From: JBDTYT01 sp040005555
GTDB lineage: Bacteria > Actinomycetota > UBA4738 > HRBIN12
DNA: 7,500 nucleotides
NCBI GenBank assembly: GCA_040005555.1
Contig: JBDTYT010000081.1
Span: forward strand, 1-7,500
Reading direction: 5' to 3'
Shown one piece after another: positions 1 through 5,647 of this stretch (its first letter is position 1; each line of letters opens with the position of its first letter). A program made the position numbers and the translations under genes. Below the pieces are notes generated by a model, which saw only the letters and a program-made list of their open reading frames with translations, was not told the DNA's origin and did no database searches.

Positions 1-188
1 CGGGTCTCGCTCAGCCGGCAGGGCCAATCCCCCGGCTGCATCGCGAGGTGCTCGCAGTAGCCGGTCAGGTGCGCGTGGATCTGCTCGGCTACGGGGACCC
101 GCATCCAGGCGTAGAGCGCCGTCGCGATCGCACACACTAGGAAGGTCGCCGCAGTTGGCCGAAGGCAGACCGCTCGGGTACGCGGCAT
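1..188 (-). CDS. N-terminal fragment of an unrecognised membrane-anchored or secreted protein
   Basis: This minus-strand reading frame is open from an ATG at 186-188 to the left edge, giving 62 complete codons with the C-terminus outside the window. I do not recognise the family. The N-terminus has a basic start (MPRTR), then a hydrophobic stretch at about residues 12-29, consistent with a signal peptide or single membrane anchor. The part after it would be extracytoplasmic and contains Cys45 and Cys57 in the segment GYCEHLAMQPGDWPC. Third codon positions are almost all G or C, like the real genes nearby, which is the main argument that it is coding. A second in-frame ATG at 207-209 would add seven residues (MATATAS). 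Neither start has a clear Shine-Dalgarno; the shorter form is preferred because it puts the basic residues at the very N-terminus. It is divergent from the gene starting at 300. Confidence 0.5.
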   Translation of the reverse strand, partial: MPRTRAVCLRPTAATFLVCAIATALYAWMRVPVAEQIHAHLTGYCEHLAMQPGDWPCRLSET

Positions 189-264
189 CGAAGCGGTCGC
201 GGTGGCCATCCAAGAGGTATCGGAACTCGGGTGGGTGCACCTTGACTCGAGTCCCCTCGAGATC

Positions 265-293
265 TCGAGAGGTGGATGCGGCGGGCGTAGGCT
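265..293 (+). promoter_or_regulatory. Candidate leaderless promoter for the dimethylargininase-like gene
   Basis: A TAGGCT hexamer at 288-293 fits the TANNNT form of an actinobacterial -10 box. It is followed by six bases and then the GTG start at 300, so transcription would begin at or beside the start codon. Exactly 17 bases upstream lies TCGAGA (265-270), a 4-of-6 match to TTGACA. No Shine-Dalgarno sequence precedes the GTG, which agrees with a leaderless message. A TTGACT at 242-247 looks like a better -35 box but has no -10 partner at the right distance. Confidence 0.4.
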
Positions 294-299
294 GCGGCC

Positions 300-1148
300 G
301 TGACGCGGATCCAAGATCAGGTCGGGACGCTGCGGCGCGTGTATGTCCGAGCGCCGCGGGAGGAGGACGGGGCAGCCTGGAGGTCGTACGGCTGGCACGA
401 CGCGCCCGATCCCTCCCGAGCGCGCGAGGAGCACGAGGCGTTCGTCCGCGAGCTCGAGCTCGCGGGGGCCGAGGTGGTGCTGGGGCGAACGGCCGTCGAC
501 GGCGACCCGGATTCGATCTACACCTACGACCCCGTGTTGCTGACCGACGCGGGCGTCATCGTCCTACGTCCGGGGAAGGAGGGCCGTCGCGACGAGCCGG
601 ATGCCGTCGTCGCCGACCTCGTGAACGAGGGCATCGGCGTCGTCGGACGGGTCGAGCCCCCCGCCACCGTCGAGGGTGGCGACATGGTGTGGCTGGATGA
701 ACACACGCTCATCGTGGGACGCGGGTACCGCACGAACGAAGCGGGGATCGACGCCATCCGGGCGTTGTTGCCGGGTGTGACCGTGGTCTCGGTCGACCTC
801 CCTCACCTGCGCGGACCGGACGAGTGCCTCCACCTCATGTCCTTGCTCAGCCCCCTCGATCGTGACCTCGTGGTCGCGCATCTCCCGCTCCTGCCCGTTG
901 CGCTCGTCGAGACGCTCGCGGCTCGAGGCGTCGCGGTGGTCGAGGTCCCCGAGGAGGAGTTCTCCACGATGGGCCCGAACGTTCTGGCGCTCGCGCCGCG
1001 GCTGGCGCTGGCGCTGGAAGGCAATGCCGAGACTCGCCGCCGAATGGAAGCGGCGGGCGTCGACGTGCGCACGTACCGGGGCGATGAGATCTCGCGAAAG
1101 GGGGACGGCGGGCCGACCTGCCTCACGCGCCCACTGCTGCGCGGCTGA
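300..1148 (+). CDS. Dimethylarginine dimethylaminohydrolase / amidinotransferase-superfamily protein
   Basis: The 282-residue product belongs to the guanidine-modifying superfamily of dimethylargininases, arginine deiminases and amidinotransferases, which attack the guanidinium carbon through a cysteine. Visible landmarks, in order, are the acidic loop YTYDPV (Asp77), the EGGD motif at 125-128, the GRGYRTN turn at about 140-146, the active-site histidine in DECLHLMS (His178), and the C-terminal nucleophile in GPTCLTRP (Cys274). Length and the Cys close to the C-terminus match dimethylargininase-type members, which convert methylated arginine to citrulline plus an amine; arginine deiminases are longer. 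The natural substrate cannot be read from sequence, so deimination of arginine or another guanidino compound remains possible. There is no signal peptide, so it is cytoplasmic. The GTG start is forced by an in-frame TAG at 288-290. It is a single gene, convergent with the PAC2 gene 25 bases downstream. Confidence 0.88.
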   Translation: MTRIQDQVGTLRRVYVRAPREEDGAAWRSYGWHDAPDPSRAREEHEAFVRELELAGAEVVLGRTAVDGDPDSIYTYDPVLLTDAGVIVLRPGKEGRRDEPDAVVADLVNEGIGVVGRVEPPATVEGGDMVWLDEHTLIVGRGYRTNEAGIDAIRALLPGVTVVSVDLPHLRGPDECLHLMSLLSPLDRDLVVAHLPLLPVALVETLAARGVAVVEVPEEEFSTMGPNVLALAPRLALALEGNAETRRRMEAAGVDVRTYRGDEISRKGDGGPTCLTRPLLRG

Positions 1149-1170
1149 ACGGTGTCGCGAGCGCCCCGTT
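1148..1170. terminator. Weak candidate bidirectional terminator between convergent genes
   Basis: The 25 bases between the two convergent stop codons contain a 5-base inverted repeat, AACGG (1148-1152) and CCGTT (1166-1170), which could form a stem in transcripts from either side. There is no T-tract after it on either strand and the loop is large (13 bases, partly able to pair). Its position is the main reason to list it. Such a short stem is not rare in GC-rich DNA. Confidence 0.22.
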
Positions 1171-1173
1171 GAG

Positions 1174-2028
1174 CTACTGGTCGGCTTCGCCGCGCTCGCG
1201 CAGGTAGCGCTCGAGCTCGGCGGCGAGATCATCGCCGCTCGGCATCTCCCCGTCCGCCTCCTCTTCCGAGGCGTGTTCGAGGCGCCGAACGTAGCCCGCG
1301 AGGTTCCCGTCCTCCTCGATGGCCTCGTTCACCTGCTCGAGCCACGCGCGCGCCGCCCCCTCCATCCGTCCGGTATCGAGCTCGAGGTCGAGCAGCTCGC
1401 GGAGCTGTTCGAGCAACGCGAGCGTCACCCGCGGGTTCGCGTTCGCCGACAGGTAGTGCGGGGCCGCTCCCCACAGCGAGACGCTCGGCAGACCCTCGGA
1501 ACCGGCACGGTCGTGCAGCACGCCGACGATGCCTGTCGGACCCTCGTAACGCGCCGGCACGACCCCGGGCCGCTCGAGCCAATCGGGGTCCGCGCTCGCG
1601 ACCGCGATCGGAGGGGGAACCGTGTGCGGCACGTCGGCGAGGAAGGCGCCGAGCGTCACCAGCAGTTCCGCCTCCAAGGAGCGGGCCACCTCGAGCAGTG
1701 CGTCGCAGTAGGTACGCCACCTGGTGTTGGGCTCGGTGCCCGAGAAGACGATGAGATCGCGATCGCCCGATCGCGCGATGGCGAAGTCGTTCTCGGGCCA
1801 ATCGATCCGGCGCGTGATCCCCTCGACCAGCCGCACCGTCGGCCGCTTCATCTGGAAGTCGAAGAACTCCTCCGGATCGACGCGGGCGAACCGCGATGCT
1901 CCGAGCTCGTCCCGCAGGTACCGAACCGCGGTGCTCGCCGCCTCACCACCGTCGTTCCAGCCACCGAAGGCGCACACCATGACCGGTCGGTTGACCTCGG
2001 GGCGCGATCTCCACTCGACGTGACTCAC
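1174..2028 (-). CDS. PAC2 family (proteasome assembly chaperone 2-like) protein
   Basis: The 284-residue product is a PAC2-family protein (DUF75 type), related to the archaeal/eukaryotic proteasome assembly chaperone 2 and common in actinobacteria, where its exact role is unsettled. Family landmarks are FGGWNDGGEAA at 21-31, the highly typical ARVDPEEFFDFQMKRPTVRL at 48-67, LGAFLADVPHT at 126-136, GPTGIVGVLHD at 163-173 and the LWGAAPHYLSANANPR segment at 185-200. The C-terminal part (about 205-284) is helical and acidic and ends in a charged region around ELERYLRERG, as is usual for actinobacterial members. There is no signal peptide or membrane segment. The start is a GTG at 2026-2028; no good Shine-Dalgarno precedes it, but a promoter-like pair ends six bases upstream. 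The stop is TAG. It is divergent from the first kinase. No proteasome subunit, Pup or Mpa/ARC gene is in the window, so a link to the proteasome is family knowledge only. Confidence 0.92.
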   Translation of the reverse strand: MSHVEWRSRPEVNRPVMVCAFGGWNDGGEAASTAVRYLRDELGASRFARVDPEEFFDFQMKRPTVRLVEGITRRIDWPENDFAIARSGDRDLIVFSGTEPNTRWRTYCDALLEVARSLEAELLVTLGAFLADVPHTVPPPIAVASADPDWLERPGVVPARYEGPTGIVGVLHDRAGSEGLPSVSLWGAAPHYLSANANPRVTLALLEQLRELLDLELDTGRMEGAARAWLEQVNEAIEEDGNLAGYVRRLEHASEEEADGEMPSGDDLAAELERYLRERGEADQ

Positions 2029-2034
2029 GGGGAC

Positions 2035-2063
2035 AGTCTCGCCGCCTGCGGTGGCGATGTCAC
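2035..2063 (-). promoter_or_regulatory. Candidate leaderless promoter for the PAC2 gene
   Basis: Read on the minus strand, GTGACA (2063-2058, 5 of 6 against TTGACA) is followed after exactly 17 bases by GAGACT (2040-2035), which keeps the A2 and T6 of the -10 consensus but lacks the first T. Six more bases lead to the GTG start at 2028. The geometry is the same as at the dimethylargininase-like gene, and both lack a Shine-Dalgarno. The imperfect -10 box limits confidence. Confidence 0.35.
2039..2057. repeat. Imperfect inverted repeat in the PAC2 promoter spacer; possible operator
   Basis: TCGCCGCC (2039-2046), a three-base centre TGC, and GGTGGCGA (2050-2057) form an 8-base dyad with seven true complementary pairs and one G-T. 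It fills the spacer between the candidate -35 and -10 boxes of the PAC2 promoter, where a bound repressor could block polymerase. In GC-rich DNA such dyads also arise by chance, and no regulator gene is nearby, so the operator role is inference. Confidence 0.3.
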
Positions 2064-2103
2064 GTGGCGGACCCAGCCCTCACCGCGACCCAGGCACAGA
2101 CCG

Positions 2104-2117
2104 GAACCGTGCGGTTC
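2104..2117. repeat. 14-base perfect palindrome in the divergent spacer; possible operator
   Basis: GAACCG (2104-2109), TG, CGGTTC (2112-2117) is a perfect 6-base inverted repeat with a two-base centre. It lies 73 bases upstream of the first kinase gene and 75 bases upstream of the divergent PAC2 gene, a sensible place for a transcription factor site shared by both. I see no convincing sigma-70-like promoter next to it on the plus strand. The rest of the 2029-2190 spacer holds only the PAC2 promoter candidate and the kinase ribosome binding site. Confidence 0.35.
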
Positions 2118-2176
2118 GAAGGTGCCCGTCAAGCTCGGCGACCGGAGCGCCGATGCCACAAGGAGACGGAAGCCAC

Positions 2177-2182
2177 AGGAGG
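2177..2182 (+). promoter_or_regulatory. Consensus Shine-Dalgarno for the first kinase, fixing its start
   Basis: AGGAGG sits eight bases before the ATG at 2191, a perfect match and spacing. It decides the start of the kinase, because the reading frame itself stays open without a stop for more than 1.3 kb upstream through the antisense of the PAC2 gene. A second purine-rich element, AAGGAGA (2160-2166), has no start codon at a suitable distance. Confidence 0.85.
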
Positions 2183-2190
2183 CGGGTCCG

Positions 2191-3807
2191 ATGCAGGAGA
2201 TCGAGGCGGGCGTGGCATCAGCGATGCCGCGCGTCCCCGACAACGGCCTGCCGCCGCACGATGGACCGGGCGGACAGGTGGACTATCGGACCCTGGTCGA
2301 GCAGATCCCCGCCATCACCTACACCGAGGTTCACGACGCCGCGAGCGCGACCGGGCAGCGCACCACGTACGTCTCCCCCCAGGCCGCGAGGATCCTCGGC
2401 CACGCGCCCGCCGAGTTCATCGCCGATCCGGAGCTCTGGCGCCGGCTCCGCCACCCCGCCGACCGCGCGACCGTGATGGCCGCCGAGCGCACCGCCGAGG
2501 TCACCCGGCAACCGTTCCACGCCGAGTACCGGATGACCCGCCGCGACGGCCGAACCCTCTGGTTCCGAGACGAGGCGGTGATCGTCGAGGACCCTCGGAC
2601 GGGTGGAACGTTCTGGCAGGGCGTGATGTTCGACATCACGGCCGAGAAGCAGGCCGAGCAGAACGCGCGAACGGCCGAGCTCCGGTACCGCAGCCTCGTG
2701 GAGTCGCTCCCCGCGATCGTGTACATCGACCAGCTGGACGAGCGCGCGACGAACGTCTACACGAGCCCACAGACCGAGCCGATGACCGGCTACACGGTCA
2801 GGGAGTGGAACGATGACCCGGACCTGTGGTCGAAGATCGTGTGCCCCGATGACTGGGACCGCGTCCGCCAGGCCGAGCGCGTGCACGTCGAGACGGGCGA
2901 GCCGTACGACCAGATGTACGCGATCGTCCACAAGGACGGTCATCTCATCTGGGTGCGTGACCTCGCCGTTGTGGTCCACGACGACGACGGCACCCCGCTG
3001 TACTCGCAGGGGTTCATCTTCGACGTGACGCCCCAGAAGGAAGCCGAGGCCGGCTTGCAGGATGCGCTCGAGCGGGAACGCAGCCAGGGCGAACAGCTTC
3101 GCGCGATGGATCAGCTGAAGAACACGCTCCTGCATACGCTCTCGCACGACCTCAAGGGGCCGATCACCGCGATCCTCGGAGCGGCGACGACGCTCCGCCG
3201 CGCGGGCCTCAGCGAGGCCGATACGCAGGAACTGCTCGACGGCATGGCGTCTCGAGCTCGGAAGATGGACCGGCTCCTCACCGACCTCCTCGACCTCGAG
3301 CGCGTCGGCCGCGGCATCGTCGAGCCGACGCGGTTCCCGGTCGACGTCGGCGAGCTCGTCTCCGACCTCGTCCACGGCTGCGAGACCATCGAGGGACGGA
3401 AGGTGGACCTGGTGGCTCGGCCGGTCGTCGTGCCGATCGATGCTCCGAAGGTCGAGCGGATGGTCGAAAACCTCTTGGTGAACGCCGTCCGCCATACGCC
3501 GCGAGACTGCCGCCTGTGGGTCCGCGTTGCTCCGGAGGACGGCGGTGTCCTCATCTCGGTCGAGGACGAGGGTCCGGGTGTGCCCGAGGAGCTGAAGGAG
3601 GTCATCTTCCAGGCGTTCCGCAAGGGAACTCCCGGCGACGACACCCCCGGCTCGGGCATCGGACTTTCGCTCGTCGCTCGGTTCGCCGAGCTGCACGGCG
3701 GCCGCGCGTGGGTCGAAGATCGCAAGGGAGGCGGGGCTTCCTTCCGCGTCTTCCTCCCGGGTCGACGCCCGGAGCCGAACGAGGAGCGGACCGCCGCCTC
3801 CTTGTGA
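2191..3807 (+). CDS. Soluble sensor histidine kinase, PAS-PAS-HisKA-HATPase_c
   Basis: The 538-residue product is a cytoplasmic two-component kinase. Two PAS domains of the PAS_3 type lie at about 32-155 (Y-V-SPQ, WFRDEAVIVED, QGVMFDIT) and 163-281 (YTSPQ, HKDGHLIWVRD, QGFIFDVT). A charged helical linker (about 281-308) leads to the HisKA helix, with phospho-acceptor His319 in LLHTLSHDLKGP. The ATPase domain shows the N box ENLLVNAVRHTP (426-437), G1 VEDEGPGVP (457-465), F box FQAFRKG (473-479) and G2 GSGIGLSLV (487-495). There are no membrane segments or signal peptide, so the signal must be internal or diffusible. I see no LOV cysteine motif or other recognisable cofactor site. No receiver domain is attached and no response regulator is in the window. 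Position H+4 is Gly rather than the usual Thr/Asn. It is 30 bases upstream of the PBP4 gene and paralogous to the kinase at 5648. Confidence 0.93.
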   Translation: MQEIEAGVASAMPRVPDNGLPPHDGPGGQVDYRTLVEQIPAITYTEVHDAASATGQRTTYVSPQAARILGHAPAEFIADPELWRRLRHPADRATVMAAERTAEVTRQPFHAEYRMTRRDGRTLWFRDEAVIVEDPRTGGTFWQGVMFDITAEKQAEQNARTAELRYRSLVESLPAIVYIDQLDERATNVYTSPQTEPMTGYTVREWNDDPDLWSKIVCPDDWDRVRQAERVHVETGEPYDQMYAIVHKDGHLIWVRDLAVVVHDDDGTPLYSQGFIFDVTPQKEAEAGLQDALERERSQGEQLRAMDQLKNTLLHTLSHDLKGPITAILGAATTLRRAGLSEADTQELLDGMASRARKMDRLLTDLLDLERVGRGIVEPTRFPVDVGELVSDLVHGCETIEGRKVDLVARPVVVPIDAPKVERMVENLLVNAVRHTPRDCRLWVRVAPEDGGVLISVEDEGPGVPEELKEVIFQAFRKGTPGDDTPGSGIGLSLVARFAELHGGRAWVEDRKGGGASFRVFLPGRRPEPNEERTAASL

Positions 3808-3830
3808 CGGCGCTGCCCCCGAGGGACAAT
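3802..3830 (+). promoter_or_regulatory. Candidate promoter overlapping the kinase stop, ahead of the PBP4 gene
   Basis: TTGTGA (3802-3807, 4 of 6 against TTGACA and containing the kinase TGA stop) is followed after exactly 17 bases by GACAAT (3825-3830, 4 of 6 against TATAAT). Seven bases later is the TTG start at 3838. This could give the PBP4 gene its own near-leaderless transcript in addition to read-through from the kinase. The same stretch contains GAGGGA (3821-3826), a possible Shine-Dalgarno with an 11-base spacing, so ordinary translation from an operon message is equally possible. Confidence 0.28.
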
Positions 3831-3837
3831 CCCCCGG

Positions 3838-5589
3838 TTGAAGCCCGCCCGATGGGTCACCGTTTCGTTCGGCGCATCCGTGTTGCTCGCGGGTCTCGTC
3901 GCGCCTGCCGTCGCCGCGGCCGCCAGCGTCGAACTGTCCGCTGCTCGCTCGGTGGTGGTCTTCGGGGACGACGTCGCCATCTCGGGCACGCTCAGCGCCG
4001 ACGCGGGATGTATCGCCGATCGAGCCGTGGACATCGAGTGGCGAGCAGCCGATGTCGTGACGTTCACCCCGCTCGGGCAGACCACCACGGCAGGCGACGG
4101 CACCTTCTCCCTCGACGCCTCGCAGCCGAGCACGGGCCGGTACCGCGCGGTCATCCCCCAGCAGGGCGGATGCGAGGCAACGACCTCCGAGGAGGTGCTC
4201 GTCCGGGTTCGGGTGCTCGTGGATAGCTTCGCGCTCGCCGGGAAGCTCACCGCCGGCAGCTGCGTCGAGATCGGAGCCACCGTCTCGCCCGCCAAACCGG
4301 GCCAAGTCGTGGAGTTCCAGCGCCTCAGTGAGGGAGGCTGGAACACGATCGACACGACCACGCTCGACGATCAGTCCCACGTCACGTCGAAGCCCTGCTT
4401 CGGATGGAACGATATCGGCGTGGTCCGAGTGCGCGCGGTGTGGACGGCGCAGGACACCCTCAACGAGACGAACGCCGGCATCACGCTCGCCTTCCAGATC
4501 ACGCAGGCGCCGTGGATGTCCAAGATCGGCGACGTGGTCGGCGGCCGGTCGTTCTCGGTCGCCGTCGGCGAGGCCGGGGCGACCCTGTATCAGCGGGCGG
4601 CGACGACGCCCCGGACGCCCGCCTCGAACGAGAAGCTCCTGCTCTCGATGGCGCTGCTCGACACGTTCGGCCCGAGCTCCGTGATCACGACCGAGGCAGC
4701 GACCAAGGGCGACGCCGTTCACGGGACGTTGCCGGGCAACCTGTGGATCCTCGGACACGGGGACCCCGAGGTCGACCGGGGAACGATGGGTGCGCTCGCG
4801 AGGAGGATCGTGGCCGCCGGCATCGAGAAGATCGACGGGCGGATCATCGGGAGCACGGGCTACTTCCTGCGCGACTGGGATGCACCGGGGTGGAACGATG
4901 TCGCGCGACGGTACGTCGCGAGGCCGACAGCACTGACGTTCGATGGGAATGCCTCGAACGCCCCCGAGCGGGCGGCTGCCGCGGCGCTCACCCAGCAGCT
5001 CGAGCGGCGCGGCGTGAAGGTGACCGGCGGACCCGCTTCGGGAAGGCCGCCGGGCGGCCTGGCCGACGTCGCGAGCGTGCGGTCCCGACCGCTGCAGGGC
5101 ATCTTGATGAGACTTCTTCGCCCCTCGAACAACTTCTACGCGGAGGTGCTGGGGAAGGGACTCGGTGCCGACGTCTCGGGCGCGCCGGGGACGATCGCGA
5201 AGGGGGCGGCCGCCCTCCAGGCGTGGGTCCGGGACCACGGCGCCGACTTCACGCTGCACGACAACTCCGGCCTGTCGTACACGAACCGCGTCACCGCGGC
5301 GGGGATCGTCGACCTCTTGAACCAGGCCGAGGATGCGGCGTGGGGAGGCGACCTGCGCCGGTCGCTCCCCACGGGAGGTCAGGGCACGCTCCGAGACCGC
5401 CTGCATCACGCGAAGATCCGCGCGAAGACCGGAACGCTCACGTCGATATCGGCGCTGTCGGGATGGGTCTGGTCCGACCACCTCGATACGTGGATCGAGT
5501 TCTCCATCTTGTCCTCGGGCACATCCAAGACCACGGCGTCTCGGATCGAAGATCAGATCGTGAAGATCCTCCAAGCGAGCGCGCGCTAA
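3838..5589 (+). CDS. dacB: PBP4-type D-alanyl-D-alanine carboxypeptidase/endopeptidase (peptidase S13), exported
   Basis: The 583-residue product is a class C low-molecular-weight penicillin-binding protein that trims or cleaves peptidoglycan stem peptides outside the membrane. A signal peptide (basic MKPAR, hydrophobic core, cleavage probably near AVAAA at 24-28) begins at a TTG start; a later start would destroy it. The catalytic triad motifs are all present: SxxK as SNEK (Ser263, Lys266) in TPASNEKLL, SxN as Ser430-Asn431-Asn432 in RPSNNFYAEVLGK, and KTG at 530-532 in RAKTGTLTSISALSGWV. GHGDPEVD (306-313) and HDNSGLS (474-480) are further family landmarks. Unusually, about 200 residues precede the catalytic domain and look like two beta-sandwich modules (about 30-128 and 129-222), each with a Cys pair (Cys58/112 and Cys142/187). 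The catalytic region has no Cys. It lies between two paralogous kinases, with a 30-base gap before it and 58 after, probably co-transcribed with the first. Confidence 0.92.
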   Translation: MKPARWVTVSFGASVLLAGLVAPAVAAAASVELSAARSVVVFGDDVAISGTLSADAGCIADRAVDIEWRAADVVTFTPLGQTTTAGDGTFSLDASQPSTGRYRAVIPQQGGCEATTSEEVLVRVRVLVDSFALAGKLTAGSCVEIGATVSPAKPGQVVEFQRLSEGGWNTIDTTTLDDQSHVTSKPCFGWNDIGVVRVRAVWTAQDTLNETNAGITLAFQITQAPWMSKIGDVVGGRSFSVAVGEAGATLYQRAATTPRTPASNEKLLLSMALLDTFGPSSVITTEAATKGDAVHGTLPGNLWILGHGDPEVDRGTMGALARRIVAAGIEKIDGRIIGSTGYFLRDWDAPGWNDVARRYVARPTALTFDGNASNAPERAAAAALTQQLERRGVKVTGGPASGRPPGGLADVASVRSRPLQGILMRLLRPSNNFYAEVLGKGLGADVSGAPGTIAKGAAALQAWVRDHGADFTLHDNSGLSYTNRVTAAGIVDLLNQAEDAAWGGDLRRSLPTGGQGTLRDRLHHAKIRAKTGTLTSISALSGWVWSDHLDTWIEFSILSSGTSKTTASRIEDQIVKILQASAR

Positions 5590-5647
5590 CTCGTCACGAC
5601 TGGGGATTCGATCTGCCTGGTCATCAAGCAAGCACGTCACACGGCCG

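Noticed and set aside
242..247. TTGACT as a -35 box for the gene at 300.
   Set aside because: No -10-like hexamer lies 16-18 bases downstream; the nearest good one (288-293) is 40 bases away and pairs better with 265-270.
155..700. A plus-strand open frame of 181 codons overlapping the start of the dimethylargininase-like gene.
   Set aside because: Its translation is Arg/Gly/Ala-rich and lacks any motif. It overlaps two better-supported genes in other frames.
2108..2130. A GGTTCGAA motif resembling a tRNA T-loop.
   Set aside because: The flanking bases cannot form the five-pair T stem, and no acceptor or anticodon arm is nearby. The motif is explained by the GAACCG/CGGTTC palindrome.
862..2190. 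The 5' extension of the first kinase frame, which stays open back to 862.
   Set aside because: It runs antisense to the PAC2 gene and through the dimethylargininase-like gene, and its translation has no recognisable domain. The perfect AGGAGG before the ATG at 2191 fixes the true start.
25..3837. The 11-base string CAATCCCCCGG occurring at 25-35 and again at 3827-3837.
   Set aside because: The first copy is inside coding sequence and the second just before the PBP4 start. The contexts are unrelated and there is no further similarity on either side, so chance is the simplest explanation.
5590..5647. A promoter or terminator in the gap between the PBP4 gene and the second kinase.
   Set aside because: I found no -35/-10 pair, no stable hairpin and no T-tract. 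The only repeat is a short CGTCAC at 5592-5597 and 5635-5640, too short to support a claim.
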